This document shows positions 22,193 to 30,764 of a DNA stretch of 64,000 nucleotides, in pieces. Each line of letters opens with the position of its first letter. Positions within the stretch are counted from its first letter, which is position 1. A program made the position numbers and the translations under genes. Origin of the DNA: Acidimicrobiia bacterium. Lineage in GTDB: Bacteria; Actinomycetota; Acidimicrobiia; IMCC26256; JAMXLJ01. The notes below the pieces were generated by a model, which was not told the origin of the DNA, did no database searches, and worked only from the letters and a program-made list of their open reading frames with translations. The stretch is from positions 1-64,000 of the forward strand of contig JAMXLJ010000070.1 of the NCBI GenBank assembly GCA_024281095.1, in the 5' to 3' direction.

Positions 22193-23343
22193 CCGTTGTC
22201 GGCGTGCTCGGCTCGCCGCGCCGGGCCGAGGTCGACCAACGCGGCGCGATCACGTTGCCGTCGGGGGTGCGCGTCGACTGGATCGTGGGGGCGGACGATC
22301 GCTGGCACGTGGCCGCGGCCGACGTCGCGGTACGTCAGCGGCGGAGAGGCCCCGCACCCGCGGTCGAGACCGCGATGCGGATTCCCGGCGGTGACGCGCT
22401 CCAACGCGTGTACGCCGTCGGCGGTCGAGGCGACGTCGTCGTGTCGGAGTTCGAGAATGCCTCGCCGGTGCCGTTCGTGCTCGGCATCGTGGTGCGTGGC
22501 GGCCGCGGGGTCGGCATGGAAGGTGCGACCGTGCTCGTCGACGGCGCGCCGACGCTCGTCGCGCCGCGCGCGCCGGCGCGCTTCGCCGCTGGCGCGGTCG
22601 GCGAAGCCGGGGCGGCCGCGATGTCGGGCCGGGCAACCGACGCCCCGCTGCGCGAGGTGCGCGCGGCCGAGGTCGTGGTGCTGTGGCCGGTCACGCACCG
22701 CACCGTGTTCCGGCTCGCGTTGGCGCTCGACGGCGGGCTGGACCGAAGTGCCGTTCCGGCGCCGGGTGCGCTGCCGTCGATGGACGAGGTGGTGGCCGGA
22801 TGGGTGGCGCAACTCCGGCGCGGGATGCGGGTCGAGCTTCCCGACGAGCCCCTGCAGTCGACGCTCGACGCGGCGCGTGCCGACGCGCTCCTCGCTGCCA
22901 CCGCAATCGCCCGGCCCGACGAGGGCCTGTTGGCCGCGCTCGAGGACTGGGGCTTCGATGCCGAGGCCGAGGCCGCCTGGCAGCGGGCCGGGTGGCGAGC
23001 CCGACGGGGCGCGCGACGGCGTCGCCGGCGCGATCCGGCCGGCGAATCTGACGACGTCCTCGCCGGCGTTCGTGACGCGGTCGTGCGCGAGCACGGCAAC
23101 GTGCTGGAGGTGCTGCCGGCGCCACGACCACACTGGCGAGGCCAGTCGCTCGACGTGCGCGACGCACCGACGCGCATCGGCCGGCTGTCGTACTCCGTGC
23201 GCTGGCACGGCGAGCATCCCGCGTTGCTGTGGGAAGTGCACGAGCCCGTCGACGGCGTGATCCTGCGCGCACCGGCGCTCGACCCGGAGTGGTCGAGCTC
23301 GGAGCCGTCGGGCGAGGCTCTGCTGCGGGGGACGCGGGCGTAG
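22189..23343 (+). CDS. Conserved-looking hypothetical protein coupled to gpsA
   Basis: A 384-residue protein I do not recognise. The first 200 residues look like a beta-rich domain (SGVRVDWIVGADDRWHVAAAD, then ENASPVPFVLGIVVRGGRG). The centre is helical, with PDEGLLAALEDWGFDAEAE and an arginine run (ARRGARRRRRRDPAGE). The end is again beta-rich (RIGRLSYSVRWHGEHPALLWEVHEP). No signal peptide, membrane segment or catalytic motif is evident. It starts within the gpsA stop (ATGA), so production is tied to lipid enzymes. Confidence 0.7.
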   Translation: MTVVGVLGSPRRAEVDQRGAITLPSGVRVDWIVGADDRWHVAAADVAVRQRRRGPAPAVETAMRIPGGDALQRVYAVGGRGDVVVSEFENASPVPFVLGIVVRGGRGVGMEGATVLVDGAPTLVAPRAPARFAAGAVGEAGAAAMSGRATDAPLREVRAAEVVVLWPVTHRTVFRLALALDGGLDRSAVPAPGALPSMDEVVAGWVAQLRRGMRVELPDEPLQSTLDAARADALLAATAIARPDEGLLAALEDWGFDAEAEAAWQRAGWRARRGARRRRRRDPAGESDDVLAGVRDAVVREHGNVLEVLPAPRPHWRGQSLDVRDAPTRIGRLSYSVRWHGEHPALLWEVHEPVDGVILRAPALDPEWSSSEPSGEALLRGTRA

Positions 23344-23358
23344 CAGGAGCCGCGGCGG

Positions 23359-23901
23359 TCAGACGGGCGCGAGCGGTTGGTGCGGTTCGGGCGGCAATTC
23401 CACGCGGATGACGTCGCCGGGGCGGATGTCGCCGCCGGTGCGCACGACCGCCATGATCCCGGCTTTGCGAACGACGTTGCCGTCGTCGTCGCGCGGCATG
23501 CACGCGGCCATCAGCCCGGCCTGAATTCCTTCGAGTTGCCGGCACGGGTTGCGGAGACCGGTCACCTCGACAACTGCCGCGTCGCCGAGGTGGAGACGCG
23601 TGCCGGTTGGCAGCGAGAGCAGGTCGACCCCGCGCGTGGTGACGTTCTCACCCATCTGACCCGCGGACACCGCGAAGCCGGCGGCGCGCAGCTCCTCGTG
23701 CAGCTCGGCGTGGATGAGATGCACCTGGCGCAGATTGGGTTGGGTGGCGTCGCGCTCGACCCGCGAGCGGTGCTTCACCGTTTCCCCGCCGTGCACGTCA
23801 CCCTCGACGCCGATCCCTTCGAGCAGGGTGATGCTTTCGCGGTTCGGCTTGCTCATGGTGTGCGTCGGTGTGGAGCTGACCGCGGTGACGATGGATGCCA
23901 T
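23359..23901 (-). CDS. MOSC-domain protein
   Basis: A 180-residue MOSC (molybdenum cofactor sulfurase C-terminal) protein: GVEGDVHGGETVKHRSRV, QVHLIHAELHEEL, GQMGENVTTRGVDL, and VTGLRNPCRQLEGI with the conserved Cys. MOSC proteins bind molybdenum cofactor or act in N-hydroxylated-compound reduction and sulfur transfer. It reads leftward downstream of the mannosidase gene, separated by a family B hairpin. Confidence 0.9.
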   Translation of the reverse strand: MASIVTAVSSTPTHTMSKPNRESITLLEGIGVEGDVHGGETVKHRSRVERDATQPNLRQVHLIHAELHEELRAAGFAVSAGQMGENVTTRGVDLLSLPTGTRLHLGDAAVVEVTGLRNPCRQLEGIQAGLMAACMPRDDDGNVVRKAGIMAVVRTGGDIRPGDVIRVELPPEPHQPLAPV

Positions 23902-23916
23902 CGGTACATCTTCGCG

Positions 23917-23963
23917 TTCATGCGTGGATTCGTGTCGCTCAGCGACCGAATTCCACGCATGAA
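23917..23963. repeat. Family B palindromic element, copy 2
   Basis: TTCATGCGTGGATTCG (23917-23932) and its near-complement (23947-23963, one extra T) enclose a loop with a small GTCGC/GCGAC stem. Sequence and loop are homologous to copy 1 at 10275. Confidence 0.8.
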
Positions 23964-23977
23964 GCGGTGTTACGCAG

Positions 23978-26737
23978 TCACGTCAGCCGCAGCGTCGCGA
24001 TCTCGTGGGGGCGGAGGCCGATGCCTCCCTCGAAGCGGTCGAGAGGCCGGCCGCGAAGGTCCACCCGCCAGCCGCGCGCGGGCGCGTCCTCGTGCACGAC
24101 GCGGGCGGTGACCGGCTCCGGGGCCGGGTTGAAGAGCCGCACGACGAGACCACCCGGTTCGCGCAACACGGCCGACACGACCGCCCCGTCGACACCCAGC
24201 GCCGAACCCTCCGGCGGACGGGACGCTCCACCGACGCCCCCACCGCGCACGCGCTCGAGCGGGACGAGGAACGCGTCGGCCAGGGCGTACAGCCCCGCGG
24301 CATGCCAGTCGCCGCCGTGCGGCACGACCGCGTAATCGAACGCGAGTGGTTGCAGCAGCTGCGGGCCGCGCAGCGGATCGAGCGGGCCGGCCGGGTTCGG
24401 ACGCAGCGCCGTCTGCGAGCGCGACAGATAGCCGGTCGCGCGCAGCAGCGTGAGCGCAAGCTCACGACCGCCGTCGACCACCTCGTATTCGAGCAAGCCG
24501 TCGTGGAGCAATGCCAGCCCCACGTGCCCGTCGGACGCGTCGACGAACCGGCGCGACACGAACGTCGGCAGCGGCGCCTCGTGCGGACCACCCTCGGTCT
24601 CCAGCCCACGGCGCACGACGGCGAACGCGCACTCCGCGTCGGACCCGTCGACGCGCGCCGGCAGCGGGAAATGCGCACGCAGGCGGTGATCGCGGCACAG
24701 GTTGAACAGCTCGGTGTGCACGCGTACGAAGGATTCGCCCGGCCGCAGCTCGAGCCACGTGCGCACGTCGACAACCGCGGACTCGTCGCTACGAGCCGAG
24801 CACGAACGCTCGTCGCCGACACAGTGGGTCGGCCAGCGGTATGTCGACTCGACGAGCAGCCGAGCCTGCACCGGGCCCTCCTCCAGTGAGGAGACGCGAA
24901 CGCTTTCCGGCGCGTCGACCACACGGTCGACCTCCGGCGGTGAGTAGTTGTACGTGTCGCCGCCGTCGCCGCCGTCGACGTACCGGTTGCAGCCGGCGAC
25001 CTCGACGCCGTCCGCCGTCGTGACGGTGAAGGTGCCGTCGCGGTCGTCGACGCGCACACGCAGGTGTTCGTTCTCGAGCGTGGAAGGGCCCGAGCGAAGC
25101 GGCGTCGCGGGGCCGGGGCCGGCCGCCGGCTCGTAGGTGCGCCATCCGAACCCGGGCACATCGGACGCGAGGAACACCAGCTCGGTGGTCGACGGCTGCA
25201 GCACGCGGAATCGCACCGTTGCTCCGGCGCGGCCCAGGCGCAGCACCTCGTCGCGCAACTCCTCGAGGTCGTCGACCGTCGACTCGCCCGCGGCCGCGGC
25301 CTGGAACACGACCTCGACCGAGCCGTCGTCGAGCTCGCGCACGTCGTACGTCGCGATCCCCGCACCCGCGAATTCCGCTCCCCGCATCATCTCGAGGACC
25401 CAGCGGACCTTCTCGCCGACCACCGTGGCCGAGAAGCCTTCACCGGTGGTGACACGAACGACCTGTGTCGGGCAGGCGCCGCCGTCGAGCGAGGTGAAAT
25501 GCACGGGATCGACCGTCGCGTCGCCCGGAACCCGGGCCTCGACGAGGCCGCCACGGGCGGCCGCCGTGGGGTTCACGACGATCGTGGACGCCGCGGGTGC
25601 TCGCACCTGCCGTGCGAGACGATGGAGCGCGTCGCGTGTGAGACCGTCGCCGATCTGGCGCGCCTCCCGGTATCGCACGAGCACCTCGTCGACCACCTCG
25701 TCGTGACTGCACGCGCACGACGAGTCGTGCGCGGCGTTCAGGACGAGGCGCTGCCAGGCGACGTCGAGCACCGCGTGCGGCTGCTCAGCGGCCGGCAGGA
25801 GCAGTGCACTCAACGGCTCGGCGCGACGCTCGATCGTGCGCTCGGCCGCGGCTGCAGCCTGATGCACGTCGACGCGGTTCGACGCCACGCCCATCAACAC
25901 GTTGGCGCGCGCGCCCGAACGCAGCTCACCCCTCCAAGTGGTGAGACCGTCGGCCGGCTGGGCGGCGAGGTACTCGGCGAGCGAGGTGACGACGAACCGG
26001 TAGTCGTCCTGGATCGAGTTGGCCTCCGCGACCACCCGGCCCAGCCACGGCTGTGGAAGTTGGTGGTCGGTGCCGTTCATCAACAGCATGGCGCCGCCGT
26101 CGAGCAGCGCGTCTCCGAGCTCGAGCTCGTAGCCGCGCGCCCGTGCGACGAGTTGCTTCGCGTCGTCGGGGAGGTCACGCCCGTTGGAGTAGGAGCCGTA
26201 GAGATACTCGGCCCGGACACGGGAACCGTCGGGCGCCTCCCACCAGAACGCGGTCTGGCGCACCGCGCTCGGCACCCCGCGCCACACCACCGCGTGTTCG
26301 AGCCCGGCCTCGCGCAGGATCTGGGGCATCTGCGCGACGTGGCCGAACATGTCGGGGAGATATCCGACCTCCATCGGGCCGCCGAGGTCCGTCGCGCGTG
26401 CCATCCCGCGCTGCAGGTCGCGCACGATCGTCTCGCCCGAGACCATGTACTCGTCCATGAGGATGGCCCATGGGCCGATCGAGATGCGGCCCTGAGCGGC
26501 GAGCCGGCGGAGAGCGTCCGCCGCTTCCGGGCGCACCTCGAGGTAGTCGTCGAGCACGGCCGTCTGGCCGTCGAGCAGGAAGCGTGCATAGGAGAGGTCG
26601 GCCTCCAACATCGGCAGCAGCGTGTCCATCAGGCGCACGAGGCGGAGCCGGAATTGCTGGAACGGCGCGTACCACTCACGGTCCCAGTGCGTGTGCGGGA
26701 CGATGGCGACCGTGACCGGTCGCTGACGAGCGGCCAT
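23978..26737 (-). CDS. Glycoside hydrolase family 38 alpha-mannosidase
   Basis: A 919-residue GH38 enzyme. The metal-binding PHTHWDREWY is at residues 14-23, the nucleophile Asp129 is in YLPDMFGHVAQMP, and a later metal His is in NAAHDSSCACSHDE. A middle three-helix region and the C-terminal beta-domains complete the family architecture. No signal peptide is present, so it is cytoplasmic, like bacterial mannosylglycerate or N-glycan-type mannosidases; the substrate is unknown. ATG 26737 is leaderless by its TATCGT -10, which lies inside a perfect inverted repeat. No sugar transporter or regulator is adjacent. Confidence 0.92.
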   Translation of the reverse strand: MAARQRPVTVAIVPHTHWDREWYAPFQQFRLRLVRLMDTLLPMLEADLSYARFLLDGQTAVLDDYLEVRPEAADALRRLAAQGRISIGPWAILMDEYMVSGETIVRDLQRGMARATDLGGPMEVGYLPDMFGHVAQMPQILREAGLEHAVVWRGVPSAVRQTAFWWEAPDGSRVRAEYLYGSYSNGRDLPDDAKQLVARARGYELELGDALLDGGAMLLMNGTDHQLPQPWLGRVVAEANSIQDDYRFVVTSLAEYLAAQPADGLTTWRGELRSGARANVLMGVASNRVDVHQAAAAAERTIERRAEPLSALLLPAAEQPHAVLDVAWQRLVLNAAHDSSCACSHDEVVDEVLVRYREARQIGDGLTRDALHRLARQVRAPAASTIVVNPTAAARGGLVEARVPGDATVDPVHFTSLDGGACPTQVVRVTTGEGFSATVVGEKVRWVLEMMRGAEFAGAGIATYDVRELDDGSVEVVFQAAAAGESTVDDLEELRDEVLRLGRAGATVRFRVLQPSTTELVFLASDVPGFGWRTYEPAAGPGPATPLRSGPSTLENEHLRVRVDDRDGTFTVTTADGVEVAGCNRYVDGGDGGDTYNYSPPEVDRVVDAPESVRVSSLEEGPVQARLLVESTYRWPTHCVGDERSCSARSDESAVVDVRTWLELRPGESFVRVHTELFNLCRDHRLRAHFPLPARVDGSDAECAFAVVRRGLETEGGPHEAPLPTFVSRRFVDASDGHVGLALLHDGLLEYEVVDGGRELALTLLRATGYLSRSQTALRPNPAGPLDPLRGPQLLQPLAFDYAVVPHGGDWHAAGLYALADAFLVPLERVRGGGVGGASRPPEGSALGVDGAVVSAVLREPGGLVVRLFNPAPEPVTARVVHEDAPARGWRVDLRGRPLDRFEGGIGLRPHEIATLRLT

Positions 26738-26762
26738 GGCGCCACGATACGACCGTGGCGCC
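26738..26762 (-). promoter_or_regulatory. Mannosidase promoter with overlapping operator palindrome
   Basis: GGCGCCACG (26738-26746) and CGTGGCGCC (26754-26762) are a perfect 9-bp inverted repeat with a 7-base spacer, starting one base before the ATG. The leftward -10 TATCGT (26744-26749) lies within it, six bases from the start codon. A bound protein here would block transcription. Confidence 0.55.
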
Positions 26763-26876
26763 GTTGGTCAGTATTCGGTCACGAATCGGACCAGGTCCGG
26801 TAATGGACGTGTCGTCTGTGAGCAACGAAGTGTCCTGATGATGACCGGCGTCGTCTCGGTCACAAGGGGGAACCGG

Positions 26877-28601
26877 ATGCCCGCGCGGCCCGTGCTCATG
26901 TCGATCTTCACGCTCGCGCTGCTGTTGCCGGTGATGTACCGGCGCTTCCAGCGGCGGACGGGCGCACCGGCCGCGGTGTACGCGAACCGCAAGGGCCGGC
27001 TCCTGATCGCGGCGATGGCGATGGTCGTCGTGCTCGGAGTCGCCGGCGGCGCCGCCTTCGCCGCGAACGGCGACCCGAACGGCGGCAGGACCGGCACGGA
27101 TGTGACGAACCTCGTCACGCCGGGAACGCAGGCGAAGGAGCCCAACGCGGGCGAGGTCGCGAACCAGACGGAGAAGAACCGCGTCGCGATCAACATCACC
27201 TGGCTGATGCTGGGCGGGATCCTCGTGCTGTTCATGCAAGCCGGGTTCGCGCTCGTCGAAACCGGCTTCACCAGAGCCAAGAACGCGGCCCACACGATGA
27301 TGATGAACATGGTCATCTTCGCGTTGGGCGTCGTGGGCTGGTTCGTGTGCGGCTACGCGCTCATGTTCGGCGCGGCTGACCAACATACGACGCTCGGCCT
27401 CACGCCACTTGGGAGCCCGCTGCACATCGGCAGCTGGAACGTCCTCGCGAAGTCCGGCTTCTTGCTCACCGGGCACGCGTACGACGTGTCGGTGATGGCG
27501 TTCTTCTTCTTCCAGTTGGTCTTCATGGACGCGACCGCGACCATCCCGACCGGCGCGATGGCGGAGCGATGGAAGTTCAAGTCGTTCTGCGTGTGGGGTC
27601 TGTTCGCGTCGATGCTGCTGTACCCGGTCTACGGCAACTGGGTGTGGGGCGGCGGCTGGCTCTCGCAGCTCGGCGCGCTCGGCCCGAAGTGGGGCCACGG
27701 CGCGGTCGACTTCGCGGGGAGTGGAGTGGTGCACGCGATGGGCGGGGTGGCCGCGTTCTGGGGCGCGAAGATCCTCGGCCCGCGCATCGGCAAGTTCGAC
27801 GCCGAGGGCAAGCCGCGTGCGATCCCGGGCCATCACCTGCCGATGGCGATCCTCGGCACGTTCATCCTTCTCGTCGGCTGGATGGGCTTCAACGGCGGAT
27901 CGACGTTCGCGGGCACCGACTTCCGCCTCGCGGTGGTCATCACGAACACGATCCTCGCGTCGGCCTTCGGTTGCCTCGCGGCGATGTTCGCGATGTGGCG
28001 CGTGTTCGGGAAGCCCGATCCGTCCATGACCGCGAACGGTCTGCTCGCCGGGCTCGTGGCCATCACCGCGCCGTGCGCCTTCGTGTCGCCGTGGGCCGCG
28101 GCCGTCATCGGCACGGTTGCCGGTGTGCTCGTGGTCGCGGCGGTGCTGTGGGTCGAGCGCAAGGCGAAGGTCGACGATCCCGTGGGCGCGGTCGCCGTCC
28201 ACGGCGCGAACGGCTTGTGGGGGGTGTTGGCCGTCGGGTTGTTCGCGGACGGGAAGTACGGCGACGGCCTGAACGGGGTGACGGGCGGTGTCAAGGGACT
28301 GTTCTACGGCGGCGGTGGTCAGTTCCTCGCGCAGCTCACCGACGCGGTTGTGCTGGTCGTGTTCTGCAGCCTGATGTGCATCGCGTTCTTCACGCTCCTC
28401 GACCGGACGATCGGCATGCGCAGCGACACCGAGGCCGAGATCGGCGGTCTCGACCTCCCCGAGATGGGTGCGCTCGCGTACCCCGACTTTCTCGAGGCCC
28501 AGGGGCCGGTGTTCGTGCCCGTGGAGCACGGCGACGGCAACGGCCACGACAGTCTCGGACCGGTCACCGCCGCCGGTCTTCGTGAGGAGTTGGGACGATG
28601 A
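26877..28601 (+). CDS. amt: Ammonium transporter (Amt family)
   Basis: A 574-residue membrane channel. It starts with two hydrophobic stretches (SIFTLALLLPVMY and LLIAAMAMVVVLGVAG), longer than the usual single signal or first helix, then the Amt core: TWLMLGGILVLFMQAGFALVE, GSGVVHAMGGVAAFWGAKILG and WMGFNGGSTFAG, with pore His residues. A C-terminal tail of about 70 residues follows the last helix. ATG 26877 is chosen for AAGGGGG six bases upstream; an in-frame extension from 26736 lacks this. It overlaps the PII gene by four bases. Confidence 0.93.
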   Translation: MPARPVLMSIFTLALLLPVMYRRFQRRTGAPAAVYANRKGRLLIAAMAMVVVLGVAGGAAFAANGDPNGGRTGTDVTNLVTPGTQAKEPNAGEVANQTEKNRVAINITWLMLGGILVLFMQAGFALVETGFTRAKNAAHTMMMNMVIFALGVVGWFVCGYALMFGAADQHTTLGLTPLGSPLHIGSWNVLAKSGFLLTGHAYDVSVMAFFFFQLVFMDATATIPTGAMAERWKFKSFCVWGLFASMLLYPVYGNWVWGGGWLSQLGALGPKWGHGAVDFAGSGVVHAMGGVAAFWGAKILGPRIGKFDAEGKPRAIPGHHLPMAILGTFILLVGWMGFNGGSTFAGTDFRLAVVITNTILASAFGCLAAMFAMWRVFGKPDPSMTANGLLAGLVAITAPCAFVSPWAAAVIGTVAGVLVVAAVLWVERKAKVDDPVGAVAVHGANGLWGVLAVGLFADGKYGDGLNGVTGGVKGLFYGGGGQFLAQLTDAVVLVVFCSLMCIAFFTLLDRTIGMRSDTEAEIGGLDLPEMGALAYPDFLEAQGPVFVPVEHGDGNGHDSLGPVTAAGLREELGR

Positions 28602-28999
28602 AACGGATCGAGGCGATCTTCCGGCCCGAGCGGCTGCAACAGGTCGCGGCTGCGCTCGATGGCGCGGGCTTCCACGGCTTCACCATCGAGGACGCACGGG
28701 GCCATGGCCGTGCGGCCGACAAGGTGGGCGAGTGGCGCGGCGTCCCCTACGAGATGATGGTCACGCACAAGCTCGTCATCACGGTGTACGTCGACGACGA
28801 CGAGGTCGACGGCGTCGTGCGCGCCATCGCTGCGGGCGCGGCAACGGGCGCCGTGGGGGACGGGTTCATCGCGGTATCGGACCTGCGCGCGGTGTACCCG
28901 ATCCGAGCGGTTGCCGCCGGCGAGAACGGCAACGGCGGCACGGCACCCGGGGCCGGCACGTCCGCGCCCGTGGTGGAGCCCGGACCCGCGGCCACGTGA
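28598..28999 (+). CDS. glnK: PII nitrogen regulatory protein (GlnK/GlnB)
   Basis: A 133-residue PII protein. It has MKRIEAIFRPERLQQVAAAL, a T-loop with Tyr51 at the uridylylation/adenylylation position (GEWRGVPYEMMV), and GDGFIAVSDLRAVYPIR. The T-loop around residues 36-50 (HGRAADKVGEW) differs from the classic GRQKGHTELYRGAEY sequence, and the protein carries a Gly/Pro/Ala-rich tail of about 25 residues. It should gate the co-encoded Amt channel in response to 2-oxoglutarate and ATP/ADP. No glnD follows, unlike many actinobacterial amtB-glnK-glnD operons. Confidence 0.92.
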   Translation: MKRIEAIFRPERLQQVAAALDGAGFHGFTIEDARGHGRAADKVGEWRGVPYEMMVTHKLVITVYVDDDEVDGVVRAIAAGAATGAVGDGFIAVSDLRAVYPIRAVAAGENGNGGTAPGAGTSAPVVEPGPAAT

Positions 29000-29034
29000 C
29001 GATGCGTCCGGCGTGACGCGGGTGTGGGCATCGG

Positions 29035-29040
29035 TACGCT
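29035..29040 (+). promoter_or_regulatory. -10 element, HAD phosphatase gene
   Basis: TACGCT ends seven bases before GTG 29047 (six bases between), the leaderless arrangement. Confidence 0.6.
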
Positions 29041-29046
29041 GGGCCG

Positions 29047-29703
29047 GTGCCCACACTCGATCTCGACCTCGCGGAGACGTCCGTCTTCTTCGACTTCGAC
29101 GGCACGCTGAGCACGGTCGACATCGGCAAGCACCTGCTCGAGCGGCTCGGGCCGCCCGAGTGGCGCGACATCGAGCGCCGCTTCGTGCGCGGCGAGATCA
29201 GCAGCCGCGAGTGTGTGCTCGATCACTGGGACATGCTCCCGCACGACGAGGCATTGCTCCGCGACGTCGCGCGCGAGGTGCCGCTCGACGACGGCTTCGG
29301 GCCGTTGCTCCACGCGTTGCGCCGGGCCCGCGCCGAGGTGACCGTCGTCTCCGACGGTTTCGGCTTCTACGTGTACGAGTTGTGCGCGCCCTTCGGCGTG
29401 AAGGTCCTCACCAACGAGCCGGACTTCACGACCGGCCGGTTGGAGTTCCCGCACGGCGACCGCTGCTGCGCGTGCTCGTCGTGCGGCACGTGCAAGCAGG
29501 CGCCGGTGAAGGACGCCCGCTCCCGCGGCCGCACGACGGTGCTCGTCGGCGACGGCACGAGCGACGCGAAGGCCGCGCTCCTGTGCGACGTCGTGTTCGC
29601 GAAGGCCGAGCTCGGCGAATGGTGCCGGCGCAGCGGCGTGCCGTTCATCCAATTCGAATCGTTGGCCGACGTGGCCGACGCGCTCGTCGGTGCACGGCTG
29701 TGA
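29047..29703 (+). CDS. HAD-superfamily phosphatase (MtnX-like)
   Basis: A 218-residue HAD enzyme: nucleophile Asp16 and Asp18 in FFDFDGTLS, motif II VVSDGFGF, and motif III VGDGTSDAKAA. The HAD-IB/MtnX group includes phosphoserine phosphatase and enolase-phosphatase-like enzymes. Unusual is a cysteine-rich CCACSSCGTCK (about residues 139-149) in the cap/core loop, which could bind zinc. GTG 29047 is leaderless. The stop overlaps the rpiB-like gene. Confidence 0.88.
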   Translation: MPTLDLDLAETSVFFDFDGTLSTVDIGKHLLERLGPPEWRDIERRFVRGEISSRECVLDHWDMLPHDEALLRDVAREVPLDDGFGPLLHALRRARAEVTVVSDGFGFYVYELCAPFGVKVLTNEPDFTTGRLEFPHGDRCCACSSCGTCKQAPVKDARSRGRTTVLVGDGTSDAKAALLCDVVFAKAELGEWCRRSGVPFIQFESLADVADALVGARL

Positions 29704-30134
29704 AGATCGTCCTCGGCTCGGACGAGCGCACGCTGCTCACCGACGAGGTCGGCGCGATGCTCCGGGAGCGCGGCGCCGAGGTGACCCTGGTGGGCCCTCC
29801 GGGTGGAGAGCACGAGCAATGGGCCGACGTCGGACGGCGCGTCGGCGAGCTCGTCGCCAGCGGCCAGTACGACACCGGCGTGCTGTTCTGCTGGACCGGT
29901 ACGGGTGCGTCCATCGCGGCGAACAAGGTGAAGGGTGTACGCGCTGCGCTCTGCACCGATGCCGCCACCGCGGCCGGCGCTCGGCGCTGGAACGACGCCA
30001 ACGTGCTCGTGATGAGCCTGCGTCTCGCGAGCACCGAGGTCGCGCGCGAGATGCTCGACGCGTGGTTCGCCACCGAGGCCGACGAGAGCGAGGCAGCCAA
30101 CATCGCCAAGCTCGAGGAAGCCACGGGCCGGTAG
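29700..30134 (+). CDS. rpiB: Ribose-5-phosphate isomerase B / LacA-LacB family
   Basis: A 144-residue sugar-phosphate isomerase: it begins VKIVLGSDE and has Cys64 in VLFCWTGTGASIAANKVKG, the RpiB active-site block in which Trp replaces the usual Gly after Cys. RpiB interconverts ribose-5-P and ribulose-5-P; the changes mean another aldose phosphate is possible. GTG 29700 overlaps the HAD gene stop by four bases, so phosphatase and isomerase may act on related sugar phosphates. Confidence 0.85.
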   Translation: MKIVLGSDERTLLTDEVGAMLRERGAEVTLVGPPGGEHEQWADVGRRVGELVASGQYDTGVLFCWTGTGASIAANKVKGVRAALCTDAATAAGARRWNDANVLVMSLRLASTEVAREMLDAWFATEADESEAANIAKLEEATGR

Positions 30135-30137
30135 TGT
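30132..30137 (+). promoter_or_regulatory. -10 element, GYD-domain gene
   Basis: TAGTGT, which contains the stop codon of the rpiB-like gene, is seven bases before ATG 30145. Confidence 0.55.
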
Positions 30138-30144
30138 GCCGGTG

Positions 30145-30435
30145 ATGTCGACCTACGTCATGCTCAGCACGATCGGTCCCGACGGTTGGGAGACGGTGCG
30201 TGAACGCCCCGACCGTATCCACGAAGTGACCCGTGAGGTCGAGGCGATGGGCTGCAGGGTCATTGCCCAATACGCGGTGATGGGGCAGTACGACTTCGTG
30301 AACATCGTCGAGGCGCCCGACGCGAAGACGATGGCGCGCGTCGCGGTGATGCTCGCGGCCAGAGGCACGATGCGCAGCACGACGCTGCAGGCGATCCCTC
30401 TGCACGAGTTCATCGAGACGCTCAAGGAAGGCTGA
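30145..30435 (+). CDS. GYD-domain protein
   Basis: A 96-residue GYD protein: MSTYVMLSTIGPDGWETVRE, the characteristic MGQYDFVNIVEAPD, and LAARGTMRSTTLQAIPLHEF. The family is small, of ferredoxin-like fold and unknown function. ATG 30145 is used rather than GTG 30136, because the -10 hexamer overlaps the latter. Confidence 0.85.
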   Translation: MSTYVMLSTIGPDGWETVRERPDRIHEVTREVEAMGCRVIAQYAVMGQYDFVNIVEAPDAKTMARVAVMLAARGTMRSTTLQAIPLHEFIETLKEG

Positions 30436-30465
30436 CAGCCTCGACGCGGGTCGCTGCGTCGTACG

Positions 30466-30666
30466 TCAGTACCACCACATCGACGAACGGCGCTTCTCCT
30501 CGCGCACGTCGTCGTCGTTGAAGAGGGCCGGGAGCACCGTTCCGTCGGATCGACGGCGGATGCGGTACTTGGGCGCGCCGTCGCCGAGCACCTCGGCGAT
30601 CTCGAAGCCGCGCCCCCACGAGTCGTCGAAGCGGGTCCGTACTTCGACACGCGTGCCGGGCGTCAC
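30466..30666 (-). CDS. Small conserved-looking hypothetical protein
   Basis: A 66-residue protein starting MTPGTRVEVRTRFDDSWG and containing YRIRRRSDGTVLPALF, ending in KRRSSMWWY. The beta-strand pattern suggests a small SH3/Tudor-like barrel. The sequence type is familiar from actinobacteria, but I know no function. GTG 30666 is leaderless (-10 TACCAT seven bases away). It is divergent from rnhB with about 100 bases between the starts. Confidence 0.7.
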   Translation of the reverse strand: MTPGTRVEVRTRFDDSWGRGFEIAEVLGDGAPKYRIRRRSDGTVLPALFNDDDVREEKRRSSMWWY

Positions 30667-30673
30667 GGCGCAG

Positions 30674-30679
30674 ATGGTA
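30674..30679 (-). promoter_or_regulatory. -10 element, 66-residue hypothetical gene
   Basis: Leftward TACCAT, seven bases before GTG 30666. Confidence 0.6.
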
Positions 30680-30752
30680 CGGCCTCCGCGACCCCTGCCG
30701 GTACACGATTGTCCGGGGCGCGGGGTAATCCGCCCACTCCGAATCCTCGCGC

Positions 30753-30758
30753 TACCGT
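30753..30758 (+). promoter_or_regulatory. -10 element of rnhB
   Basis: TACCGT, six bases before GTG 30765; leaderless. Confidence 0.6.
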
Positions 30759-30764
30759 GCCGCC

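Noticed and set aside
26763-26876. GlnR site upstream of the ammonium transporter
   Set aside because: Isolated GTCAC-like pentamers are seen, but not with the required GTNAC-N6-GAAAC spacing.
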